A DNA stretch of 64,000 nt from Caballeronia fortuita (GTDB lineage: Bacteria > Pseudomonadota > Gammaproteobacteria > Burkholderiales > Burkholderiaceae): positions 552,548-616,547 of the forward strand of contig NZ_FCNX02000002.1 of NCBI RefSeq assembly GCF_001544835.2, in the 5' to 3' direction. Below the pieces are notes generated by a model. It did no database searches. It saw nothing but the letters and a program-made list of their open reading frames with translations, and was not told the origin of the DNA. The first letter of the stretch is position 1, and each line of letters begins with the position of its first letter. The translations under genes and the position numbers were made by a program. Positions 9,295-17,593 of this stretch are shown in pieces.

Positions 9295-9573
9295 ATGAAG
9301 GCAAAGGCAATCACGGCGCGCATCGGCATGCCGGGAGGCGCAGTCAGCGCCGAATTTCACATCGATACGGGGCGTCTTAGAATTTTCGAGCGCGACATGC
9401 TGCGCGTCGAACTGTTTCCACCGCAATCGTGGTTCACGGTGGCATCGGTGGCGGGCAACAGCCGCTGGGGCACGCGGCCGCGCGAAGCGGACATTCATCT
9501 CGTCGTCGAGAATTTCATCTTGCAGCGCTTCGGCATGACGGCGTATCAGGGCGAGGCTTCATGCGCGCAGTAA
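9295..9573 (+). CDS. hypothetical protein, about 92 residues
   Basis: The frame is open from 9223, but the ATG at 9295 is preceded by purine-rich sequence (GAGAACGAGACC) while the upstream ATG has none, so I prefer the shorter start. The product has alternating hydrophobic and charged residues, three Trp/Phe-rich patches (PPQSWFTVASVAG) and no membrane helix. No family recognised. Base composition matches the surrounding genes. Confidence 0.5.
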   Translation: MKAKAITARIGMPGGAVSAEFHIDTGRLRIFERDMLRVELFPPQSWFTVASVAGNSRWGTRPREADIHLVVENFILQRFGMTAYQGEASCAQ

Positions 9574-9591
9574 GCGCGCGGCGAGCATGTT

Positions 9592-9909
9592 TCAGCGCGA
9601 ACGCGCGCGACGCGTGCGCTGATAGAAGCCATCCGGCTTGGTCTTCACCCATTCGACGAAGCTGCGCACCGCTTCATGCGCGAGCAGCGCCTCGACGGTC
9701 GAATAGCGCTGCGCCAGTTCCTTCTCGGTGAAGAGCGCATGCAATTGCCGATGACAGATGCGATGCAGCACCGCGGTCTGCCGCCCGCCTTGCGACTTTG
9801 GCACGAGATGATGCAGATCGCGCTCGGAAGGCGGCACTGCGCGCCCGCACAGCGCACAGATTTCTTCTTGAGCCGGTCGATACCAAGGCTCGGGTGCGCG
9901 CTTTGCCAT
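9592..9909 (-). CDS. small HNH endonuclease-fold protein
   Basis: 105 residues with the HNH layout: a zinc-binding CALC pair at residues 18-21, the core HHLVPKSQGG, and a second ICHRQLHALF element carrying the final Cys/His. The compact size resembles stand-alone HNH proteins conserved on proteobacterial chromosomes rather than homing or restriction enzymes. Nothing nearby indicates a mobile element. Its cellular substrate is unknown. Confidence 0.8.
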   Translation of the reverse strand: MAKRAPEPWYRPAQEEICALCGRAVPPSERDLHHLVPKSQGGRQTAVLHRICHRQLHALFTEKELAQRYSTVEALLAHEAVRSFVEWVKTKPDGFYQRTRRARSR

Positions 9910-9991
9910 CGCGGTCCTCGTTCGTTATCGACGAGTATACGCGCCGCCTCAGGACAACGCGCCCGACCGCCTTATTACTTCGTACTTCGTA

Positions 9992-10423
9992 TTATCTCGC
10001 GGTTCGCGCGGGTGGCCGATAACCCGGAATCTGATGCAACGGATAATCGCATGCTGCTGATAGCGCCGCCATCCGTTCGACGTTCTCGCGCAGATCGATC
10101 TGCGTGCGCGCGATCGTCTCGCGCACCGCTTCGAGGCGCGGCATGATGCGCTTCTCGATCGTGCCGCTTTCCTCCTTGCTGCCGAGCAGGGCTTCGGCTT
10201 CTTCACGCGCTTCGCGCAGCTCCAACTCCGAGACCTTGTATTGCGCGATCAGGCGCGCATAAGTTTCCGCGAGTTCGCCGAGTCCCATCGCGCGCATGCG
10301 TCCGACGAAATCGCGCGTCGATTTCATTGCGAGTTCGCCGGCGTCGTACGCCATGAACTGCACGTCGTCTATGGAAAGCGAAATGCGTCCTTCAGGCGTG
10401 GAGAATTCGAGCTTGGTCGGCAT
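9992..10423 (-). CDS. hypothetical coiled-coil protein
   Basis: The frame extends to 10534 but the ATG at 10423 begins a sensible protein (MPTKLEFSTPEGRISLS) of 143 residues. Residues 50-120 are Glu/Arg/Ala-rich with heptad spacing, indicating a coiled coil; no signal or membrane segment. I recognise no family. Confidence 0.6.
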   Translation of the reverse strand: MPTKLEFSTPEGRISLSIDDVQFMAYDAGELAMKSTRDFVGRMRAMGLGELAETYARLIAQYKVSELELREAREEAEALLGSKEESGTIEKRIMPRLEAVRETIARTQIDLRENVERMAALSAACDYPLHQIPGYRPPARTAR

Positions 10424-10762
10424 GAGGCTTGATGTCCGGTATCGATGAAGTGACCGGATTCTAGAAAGCCGAGCTTGCCGCGAAGTTCGGAACACGACGA
10501 AATCGTTATCGCGTGCATGAAAGAGAGCGTTCACGTCTTTGCCACAGGTTTGATATAGCGAAGCGATGCAACGGATCGCATCGATTTCCGTCGCGATTCG
10601 CGGAATGCAGGTTACTTAACCGTTGCACGACTCGCCCGTTCGATACTCCGTGGATCGTGGCGTGCGAGCCATTGGCGTCAAGCCCAAGACCGGTTTCATT
10701 CCGAGCCGATAGAACCCGGCACGATCGGTTACGGCTCGCGGCGAAACACGCGTTCCGGTTTT
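10424..10762. other. intergenic region without a recognisable gene
   Basis: 339 bases between the coiled-coil protein start and the end of the nitronate monooxygenase gene, both on the minus strand. It must hold the promoter of the coiled-coil gene. No convincing hairpin with a T tract or regular promoter was found. Confidence 0.35.
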
Positions 10763-11965
10763 TCAGCACGCCGCCGGAGACGATTTGGCCGCGCCCGTCA
10801 ACAGGAGTTCGATCAGATCGCGCACGTTGCGGATGGCCGCGCCGAACGGCAGCTTCTCGCGCCCGCGGAAAAATAGGCCATTGCCGACGTCACCGCGCAA
10901 TGCCGCGGCAAGACGCGTATCGATGCAGAAGTGGCCGAACTTCTCGATGCCGTCGCGCAATCCGCACGCGCTCAGACACTCGAGCGCCGAAGGGCACGTC
11001 TGTTTGCGCGCGCCGATTTTCGTGCGTATGCGTTCTTCGTTGCGCAGATAGCGCATGAGCCACGGCGTTTTGACAGCGCGCGCGGGGAGTCCCGTCACGC
11101 TGATGAATTCGACGATATCGTCGGGCGTCGCCTCGACGAGCACGCGCTTGAACTCCGGATGCGCGTCGCCTTCCTCGGTGACGGCGAACGGCGTGCCGAC
11201 CTGCACGCCGTTCGCGCCGGCCGTGAGCCACTTGGGCACGGCTTCATGACTGCTTATGCCACCCGCGACGATTACCGGCACGTCTTCGCGCTTCAGCCCG
11301 AGCGCCGCAAACGATGCATCGAGTTCCTTCAGCACGCGCTCGAATCCGAAGCGCTCGTCGTTCATGTCCGCGACGTCGGCGACGCCGAGATGGCCGCCCG
11401 CGTGCCCCGGATGCTCGATCACGATGGCGTCGGGCAAGCGGCCCTTCTTCATCCATTTCTTGAGGACGAGCGTGACGCCGCGGCTGTCGGACAGAATGGG
11501 AATCAGCGCGATATCGCAGCCTTGCGTAAGATCGGGCAGATCGAGCGGCAGGCCGGCGCCCATCACGATGGCATCGGCGCCCTCTTCGCACGCCACGCGC
11601 ACGTAATCGGCATGCGCGCTCACGGCTTTCATTACGTTGACCGCGATCATGCCGCGCCCTTCCGACAACTCGCGCGCCGACTTGATCTCGCGCGCGAGCG
11701 CGATGAGGTTCGCGCGCTCCAGCGTGGGCCGCGAGTGGTCTTCACGGCACATCGCGAGCAAGTCTTCGTGATGGTGACGCAAGTCGATGCTCGCGATGGT
11801 GCCGAGTGCGCCTTCCCGCGCGACGCTCCCCGCAAGCCGATGCGCGGAAATGCCGACACCCATCCCGCCCTGTACGATCGGCAGCAAAGTGCGGCCGCGA
11901 ATCATGAGCGGCGCGAAGGAATGGGCGTGAGAGGTCATGGGCAACTCAGTGTGATGTGAATTCAT
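10763..11965 (-). CDS. nitronate monooxygenase family (2-nitropropane dioxygenase-like) flavoprotein
   Basis: 400 residues, FMN-dependent TIM barrel. Family motifs include an N-terminal PIVQGGMGVGIS, EHPGHAGGHLG around the catalytic histidine and IVAGGIS...GANGVQVGTPF for the phosphate-binding end. Members oxidise alkyl nitronates, and related enzymes act on propionate-3-nitronate. An alternative ATG lies nine codons downstream at 11938. It follows the ruined nar genes on the same strand with about 50 bases between, and could once have belonged to that nitrogen-oxide locus; this is inference from position only. Confidence 0.85.
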   Translation of the reverse strand: MNSHHTELPMTSHAHSFAPLMIRGRTLLPIVQGGMGVGISAHRLAGSVAREGALGTIASIDLRHHHEDLLAMCREDHSRPTLERANLIALAREIKSARELSEGRGMIAVNVMKAVSAHADYVRVACEEGADAIVMGAGLPLDLPDLTQGCDIALIPILSDSRGVTLVLKKWMKKGRLPDAIVIEHPGHAGGHLGVADVADMNDERFGFERVLKELDASFAALGLKREDVPVIVAGGISSHEAVPKWLTAGANGVQVGTPFAVTEEGDAHPEFKRVLVEATPDDIVEFISVTGLPARAVKTPWLMRYLRNEERIRTKIGARKQTCPSALECLSACGLRDGIEKFGHFCIDTRLAAALRGDVGNGLFFRGREKLPFGAAIRNVRDLIELLLTGAAKSSPAAC

Positions 11966-12013
11966 GGTCTGCAGCTTGATGTGATGCGAGCTTCGATGCA
12001 GCGCGACGACCGT

Positions 12014-12350
12014 TCAGGCGGTTTCTGTCGCCTGCACCGCATCGTGCCCGACCGCGTAGATCGCGACCTGCACGCGGCTCGTGAGGTTGAGCTTGCGCAA
12101 AATGTTGCGCACGTGGATCTTCACCGTGCTTTCCGCGAGCATCAGCGAGCGCGCGATTTCCTTGTTGCAGTCCGGGCATGTTGAGATCAAGCAGAATTAC
12201 GTCCGGGCGAAACGGCTTCGCGCGCTTCAGACCTTCGAGCCCATCGGGAGCTTCGCCGACAACTTCGAAATCGGATTGACGTTGCAGGAGCGCATGAACG
12301 CCCGAGCGAAATAGCGCGTGATCGTCGATCAACAGAATGCAAATGCTCAT
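12014..12350 (-). pseudogene. narL: narL remnant: receiver start joined out of frame to the helix-turn-helix
   Basis: From the ATG at 12350 about 60 residues of a NarL/FixJ receiver are intact (LLIDDHALFRSGV, then DVILLDLNMPG with the phospho-acceptor Asp). Immediately after the MPG codons the frame changes. The other frame, running to a stop at 12014-12016, encodes the end of a LuxR-type DNA-binding domain (NKEIARSLMLAESTVKIHV and RNILRKLNLTSRVQV). The second half of the receiver and the linker, roughly 90-100 codons, are missing at about 12180. The product cannot be a working regulator. Confidence 0.85.
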
Positions 12351-12395
12351 GACACAACTCGAAGCAGCTCTGGAAGCGAGCGCGCGTGACCATGT

Positions 12396-12810
12396 TCAGA
12401 CAGCCTGACGTGCCGGGGCCGGCAAGACGAGTTCGACGCGCGGCCCGTCCCGGCGCTCCGGTCAGCCGAAGCATGCCGCCGAGCCTTTTCGCGCGCTCGC
12501 GCATGATATGAAAGCCGACATGCGTCTCGCCCAGGACGGCCATTTCCTTTGGATCGTAGCCCTGACCGTCATCCTCGACAAGGAGGCTAAAGTCGCGACC
12601 ATTGACGATCGTCACGAAAACGCGCTGCGCCTCAGCGTGCTTTCGAATGTTCGACAACGCCTCCTGCAGAATGAAAAGCACCTGCAACTGCTGATCCGGC
12701 GGCAAGGGCAAGCCTCCTTCTCCGCGATATTCAAGCGATGGAACGATAGCCGTCTGCGTGCCAAAGCGCTCGATGGATTCGTTCACTTCACGTAGTACTG
12801 CGGCATCCAC
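12396..12810 (-). pseudogene. narX: narX remnant: C-terminal ATPase domain only, frameshifted near its end
   Basis: The sequence encodes the last part of a NarX-like sensor kinase: GLPLPPDQQLQVLFILQEAL with the N box EALSNIRKHAEA, the G1 box DDGQGYDP and HVGFHIMRERAKRLGG. The sensor, HAMP and phospho-acceptor histidine regions are absent. Its left boundary abuts the truncated narK, and the two frames overlap by 28 bases. Near 12445 a one-base shift moves the expected ending (VELVLPAPARQAV, stop at 12396-12398) into another frame. In gene order this is narX lying between narK and narL. Confidence 0.85.
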
Positions 12811-13526
12811 AAGGCGAGGCCAACGTAGCCGCCGAACACGACCGAGTAGTACTGTGCGTAACGCAGCACGCGCCGGTCTTTCAGCACGGCCATCTGCGCC
12901 GTGAAACTCTGCGTCCTCGCGCTACGGTGCGCAGGGTTCGACGCCGACACGAACCAGAAAACGAGCGCGGTGACGAGCATCGCGATGGAATAGACCTTCG
13001 GCACGATCGTCCATGTGCCCGCCGCGAGAATCAGCACCGGCGCGACGAACTTGGTCAGCGCCGCGCCCGAATTGCCCGCGCCGAAGATGCCCATCGCGAG
13101 ACCCTGGCGCGACTTCGGGAACCAGCGCGCGACATACGGCGTGCCGACTGAAAACGACGCGCCCGCGATGCCGACGAACAAGCCGAGCACGAGGAATTGC
13201 CACAACTCGGTGGCGTAGCCGATCAGCCAGATCGGCACGATGGTCACGGCCATCGTGCAGAAAAGGACGATGCGCCCGCCGAAGCGGTCGGTCCAGAGGC
13301 CGAGCGGTACGCGCAGCAGCGAACCCGTGAGCACGGGCGTCGCGGCGATGAGGCCGAATTCGGTATCGGTGAGATGAAGCTGCTTTTTGAGAGGAATGCC
13401 GAGAATGGCAAAGACCATCCAGATGGCGAAGCAGATCGTGAATGCGAAAGTGCTCGCGCCGAGCACGCGCCAGGCGCGCGCATCGGTCGATGCTTCCGAA
13501 GCGAGGGTCGAGTCGACGACGTTCAT
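12783..13526 (-). pseudogene. narK: narK remnant: N-terminal half of a nitrate/nitrite MFS transporter
   Basis: The 247 residues match the first half of a NarK-family nitrate transporter (about 430 residues when intact): six to seven membrane helices, the nitrate-signature-like GNSGAALTKFVAP and the LWMPQYYV stretch that begins the second half. It then stops because the sequence runs directly into the narX remnant. The second six-helix bundle is missing, so transport is not expected. With narX' and narL' this implies loss of everything that once lay between narK and narX, where narK2 and narGHJI are usually found. Confidence 0.85.
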
Positions 13527-13662
13527 CGTCCTTTCCTTGTCGTTGTAACTTTCCCGACAAGGTTAAGGAGCGTCGCGCGAAACGCCTATCCGCCGTGCGG
13601 ATGCGGCGGCGCTGTGTCGCTAGTTCATGCGGCGTAGTCCGGACGGACTAGCGATTTCGGCT

Positions 13663-14775
13663 TCAGGCCTTATGAGACGCCAGCGCGATGCAACTCGCCG
13701 GATCGATCGAAAAATGGATGGTCTCCCCGACCGGCGTCTTGTGCGACGGATGCACGCGCGCCAGCACGATCTGTTCGCCGACCCTGATCTGGAAATCGAG
13801 CGTTTCCCCGAGAAACACTTTCGCCGCGACCGTGCCCGTGTACACGTTGCGCTCGCCGATGCCATCGAGCGATTCGTGGACCATGACGTTTTCCGGACGC
13901 ACGGAGATCGCGACTTCGTCGCCGGGACGGCACGACACCGCGTTCGTCACCGCGATCGATCCGATCGACGATTCGATCAGCACGTTGCCGTCCTCGCCTG
14001 CGCATTCGCGCACGCGGCCATCGATGAAATTGGTCGTGCCGACGAAGTCCGCGACGAACTTGCAGTTAGGCAGATCGTAGATCGCGCGCGGCGCGGCCTT
14101 CTGCACGACCTCACCGTCCTTCATCACCGCGATTTCATGCGACAGCGCGAGCGCCTCTTCCTGGTCGTGCGTCACGTAGATCGTCGTGATGCGCAGCTCG
14201 CGCTGCATGCGCTTCAACTCGAAGCGCATCTTGTCGCGCAGTTTGGCGTCGAGGTTCGAGAGCGGTTCGTCGAGCAACAAGAGCTTCGGCTCCATCACGA
14301 GCGCGCGCGCAAGCGCAAGACGCTGCTGCTGTCCGCCGGACATGCGCGTCGCCTCGCGATCGGCGACGTGATCGAGCCCGACCGCGGTCAGCACGCGCAT
14401 CACCTTCTTTTCGATCTCGCGCTTCGAATACTTCTTCTCGCCGACTTCGAGCGGAAAGCTCGCGTTGCGAAACACGGTCATGTGCGGCCAGATCGCGTAC
14501 GACTGAAACACCATGCCGAACTTGCGGCGATTCGGCGGCACGAAGGTTTCGTCGCGCGCGCAGAACACGGTGACGCCGTTCACCGAGATCGATCCGCCGA
14601 CCGGACGTTCGAGTCCGGCGATGGAGCGCAAGGTCGTCGTCTTGCCGCAACCGCTCGGGCCGAGCAGCGTGAAGAGCTTGCCTTCCGGCACATCGAACGA
14701 TACGTCCCGCGCCGCGCGCACGCGCACGTTGTTGCCATCGACATATTCGGTGTTCAGACCTTGTACGTTCAGCAC
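13663..14775 (-). CDS. ABC transporter ATP-binding protein (Fe3+/thiamine/polyamine uptake class)
   Basis: 370 residues: Walker A GPSGCGKTTT, Q-loop VFQSYAIWPHM, signature MSGGQQQRLALARAL, Walker B LLLLDEPLSNLD, H-loop YVTHDQEEA, then a C-terminal TOBE domain. This is the FbpC/PotA class of importer ATPases. The start is GTG at 14775 with GGAGA upstream, 16 bases after the permease stop. It serves the 580-residue permease; no periplasmic binding protein gene adjoins. Confidence 0.9.
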   Translation of the reverse strand: MLNVQGLNTEYVDGNNVRVRAARDVSFDVPEGKLFTLLGPSGCGKTTTLRSIAGLERPVGGSISVNGVTVFCARDETFVPPNRRKFGMVFQSYAIWPHMTVFRNASFPLEVGEKKYSKREIEKKVMRVLTAVGLDHVADREATRMSGGQQQRLALARALVMEPKLLLLDEPLSNLDAKLRDKMRFELKRMQRELRITTIYVTHDQEEALALSHEIAVMKDGEVVQKAAPRAIYDLPNCKFVADFVGTTNFIDGRVRECAGEDGNVLIESSIGSIAVTNAVSCRPGDEVAISVRPENVMVHESLDGIGERNVYTGTVAAKVFLGETLDFQIRVGEQIVLARVHPSHKTPVGETIHFSIDPASCIALASHKA

Positions 14776-14791
14776 GTTCGTCTCCGATGTT

Positions 14792-16534
14792 TTAGCCGTG
14801 GCTCGCCTTCACGCCGAACTTCCCGCCGATCCATTGCAGCAGCATGACGAGCGCGAGCAACGCGAGCACGAGCATGACCGAGAGCGCCGAAAGCTCCACG
14901 TATTGCCCGTTCTGCCACAGTTCCCAGATCACGATCGACACCGTTTCCGAGCCGGGGCTGTACAGCAGGATCGAGCTCGACAGTTCGCGTATCGACACGA
15001 TCATCACGTAGATCCATCCTGCGAGCAGGCCGGGCTTGAGCAGCGGCAGCACGATGCGAAAGAAGGTCGCGCTCCAGCTCGCGCAGCTCATCGCGGCGGA
15101 TTCTTCGAGTTCCTTGTGAATCTGCACCATCGATGTCGTCGTGTAGCGCATGCCGTAAGGCATGAAGCGCGTGATGTACGCGATCAGCAGAATCCACAAC
15201 GTGCCGTAGATGCCGATATCGACCTTGAGCGACACGATCATGAACGACAGACCGAGCACGAGCCCGGGAAACACGAGCGGCAGCGACGCGAGATTATCGA
15301 GAAGCCAGCGGCCCGGCAGCTTCGTCTTGATGACGATCCAGCAGATCACCGCCGACAGCAACATGACCGCGGTCGCGCAGCCGAACGAAAGCAGCAGGCT
15401 GTTGATGACCGCGTGACGCAGCGTCGAGAGATGCAGGATGTAGCGGTAGGCGTCGAAGGAAAGATCATGCAGCGCGGCGAGCGACGGCGTGCGGTAATAC
15501 TTCTGCAGCGACGACCACAGCAGCACCGCGAACGGCAGCGCGACGATCAGCAGGAAGTACACGACGAATACGCCCGCCGTCAAAAAGCGCCATTTGCCGA
15601 TTTCGACGACGCGCGGACGAAAGCCCTTGCCGCTCATCGTCGAATACTTGCCGCCTCCGGACGACACGCGCGCTTGCAGATACAGTCCGACGGATGTGAT
15701 CGCGAGCAGCAGCATCGAATACGACGATGCGAGCCCGATCTGACTCGGATACTGCTCGATCGCTTCATAGATCGACGACGTGAACACCTGCAGCTTTACG
15801 GGCAAGCCGAGCAGCGCGGGCACTTCGAACGATTCGAGCGCGCGCACGAAGAGAATGAGCATCGTCGAAACGATGGCCGGAAACGCAAGCCGCATCGTGA
15901 TGCGCCACATCGTGCGTGCGATGCCCGCGCCGCTCATCAGCGACGATTCCTCCAGCGACGGGTCCATGCCGCGAAACGCCGCCGACATCAGCAGGAAGGC
16001 CATCGTCGAATAGTGCAGGCCATCGACCCAGATCATGCCGCCCATGCTGTAGATGTCGAAGACGGGCTTCGTCACGCCGAAGAGCGAGGCGAGCGCCACG
16101 TTCAGCACGCCGATCTTCGGGCTCGCGAGAAAGATCCACGCGATGGTGAAGAGAATGCTCGGGACGATCAACGGGACGATGGTGATCGCATAGAAGAACC
16201 TGCGCATCGGCGTGTTCGTGCGTTCGATGATCCACGCGAGCACGGTGCCGATGGAAAACGACACGCACGCCGCGCCGGACGCGAACTTCAGCGAATTGAA
16301 CAGGGTGCGCAGCGTTTCGGGGCTGCCGTAGGCGAGCTTGTAGTTGCCGAAGGTGAAGACGGCGGGATCGTCGGCGACTTGCGGCGTGAAGAAGCTCTGC
16401 CAGAACAGGAACACGAGCGGGATCAGCGCAAGCACGCCTGCGATCGCGACAGCGCCGCCGATCACGAGCCACTTGGCATCGAGCCGCCTGGAACGCGTGA
16501 GAGCCGCTTTCATCGCATCGAATGTCAGTTCCAA
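14792..16534 (-). CDS. ABC transporter permease with two fused membrane domains (FbpB/ThiP type)
   Basis: 580 residues with about twelve hydrophobic helices in two halves, each carrying a binding-protein-dependent permease loop (around EESSLMSGAGIARTMWRI and EESAAMSCASWSATFFRI), the EAA contacts for the ATPase. Duplicated permeases of this size serve ferric iron, thiamine, phosphonate or putrescine-type importers. The chosen start is a TTG at 16534 because GAGGAGGGG lies about eight bases upstream; an ATG at 16513 is the alternative. It is the first gene of a two-gene operon. Confidence 0.88.
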   Translation of the reverse strand: MELTFDAMKAALTRSRRLDAKWLVIGGAVAIAGVLALIPLVFLFWQSFFTPQVADDPAVFTFGNYKLAYGSPETLRTLFNSLKFASGAACVSFSIGTVLAWIIERTNTPMRRFFYAITIVPLIVPSILFTIAWIFLASPKIGVLNVALASLFGVTKPVFDIYSMGGMIWVDGLHYSTMAFLLMSAAFRGMDPSLEESSLMSGAGIARTMWRITMRLAFPAIVSTMLILFVRALESFEVPALLGLPVKLQVFTSSIYEAIEQYPSQIGLASSYSMLLLAITSVGLYLQARVSSGGGKYSTMSGKGFRPRVVEIGKWRFLTAGVFVVYFLLIVALPFAVLLWSSLQKYYRTPSLAALHDLSFDAYRYILHLSTLRHAVINSLLLSFGCATAVMLLSAVICWIVIKTKLPGRWLLDNLASLPLVFPGLVLGLSFMIVSLKVDIGIYGTLWILLIAYITRFMPYGMRYTTTSMVQIHKELEESAAMSCASWSATFFRIVLPLLKPGLLAGWIYVMIVSIRELSSSILLYSPGSETVSIVIWELWQNGQYVELSALSVMLVLALLALVMLLQWIGGKFGVKASHG

Positions 16535-16671
16535 GCGCGGCCCCTCCTCGAAGTGATCGACTGAGTGTCATCGGATGAAGGGCATCATATGCTTAGGCAT
16601 CTAAGCAAACAACCCTGCGGAAAATACCGATGATGCGCTGGCACGGCGGGCGTTCTGCGCAGTGAAATGAA

Positions 16672-16705
16672 AAGCGCGGCGCGGCTTGGGGGCCGGGCCG
16701 CGCTT
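16672..16705 (-). terminator. probable rho-independent terminator of the 16743-17480 gene
   Basis: A perfect nine-base stem (AAGCGCGGC at 16672-16680, GCCGCGCTT at 16697-16705) with a 16-base loop. Read on the minus strand it is followed by a T-rich tract (16662-16672). It sits about 40 bases past the stop of the secreted hypothetical protein. Confidence 0.65.
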
Positions 16706-16742
16706 GTTCGATGCGGGAACGACGTGGCTTAGGCAGTGCGGA

Positions 16743-17480
16743 TCAGTTCCATTGCAGCGCTTTCGATACCGCGTAACGTCCGTTGGTGTAGTTCAGATCG
16801 AAGCTTTTGCGCTGTGATGTGTCCTTGTCGACGCATTTTCCGCTGACCATCTTGCTGACGGTGTGCGTCGATTTTTCAGACATCTTCAGGACCGCGTAAC
16901 CTTCGCGACTGATCGGACCGATGTCGATCGTTCTGTCCGTCGAGTCGTAGAAGCCGTCGCACTCTCCGTTGGTTTCGCCACTGCCGCTCGATACGGCAAG
17001 GCGGTCGACTACTTTATGCAGCGTTTGACCTTCGATCGTGTACAGACTCAACGACGTCCCGCCGAAGGAATTCGCACTTGACGATCCGGAGTAGTGGACG
17101 CGCACGCCAAACGCACGATTGCCCGGCTTCAATTGATAGCGCGCAGTATCGAGTTCGATGGCGGAAACCCGAACCGCATCGAAGGTTATCGCATCGGGCT
17201 CGTAGAGGCGTGCGATCACCGAGCCTGAAGTACTGTCGGCGACCAGGATCGCCAGATCGTCAGTGCCCTGGTCGTCGCTATTGCCCTTCTGCTCGAGAGG
17301 CAGCACCGCAAGCGTGAGATCCGGATTCGCTGGCCATTGTTTGCACACGGCAAGGGTCGTGTCGAGCGTTCGCCCGGGGTGGAGTTTGTCGACCCACGTC
17401 TGCATGAAATCGGTACATGCAGCATGAGCGAACACGGGCGCCAGCAAACTGGCGGCGAGAATCAAAGCTTTCTTGTTCAT
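16743..17480 (-). CDS. secreted hypothetical protein
   Basis: The ATG at 17480 gives a clear signal peptide (KKALILAASLLAPVFAHA, cleavage before ACTDF) and a mature periplasmic protein of about 225 residues. It contains four to five cysteines and repeated Ser/Gly/Thr-rich beta-like segments (YSGSSSANSFGGTSLSLYTIEG). No catalytic motif or known domain is visible. The longer open frame upstream runs antisense-like through the MFS gene in another frame and is not coding. The gene appears to stand alone and has its own terminator. Confidence 0.75.
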   Translation of the reverse strand: MNKKALILAASLLAPVFAHAACTDFMQTWVDKLHPGRTLDTTLAVCKQWPANPDLTLAVLPLEQKGNSDDQGTDDLAILVADSTSGSVIARLYEPDAITFDAVRVSAIELDTARYQLKPGNRAFGVRVHYSGSSSANSFGGTSLSLYTIEGQTLHKVVDRLAVSSGSGETNGECDGFYDSTDRTIDIGPISREGYAVLKMSEKSTHTVSKMVSGKCVDKDTSQRKSFDLNYTNGRYAVSKALQWN

Positions 17481-17593
17481 GTCGTCTAACGCCTTCTGAG
17501 ATGACGGCGCAAACCAGTGGGCCCGCGCCGGATGGGCATTTTGAACGACGCGCTTCGATCCGTTCAGCCTTGCAACATCATTTGACGCGTGAC

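Noticed and set aside
12187..12810. An intact 207-residue histidine kinase
   Set aside because: Its last third is a frameshifted narX tail and narL antisequence; only the ATPase domain is genuine.
14513..16564. Plus-strand frame of 683 codons
   Set aside because: Lies opposite the ABC permease and ATPase genes, whose motifs are unmistakable.
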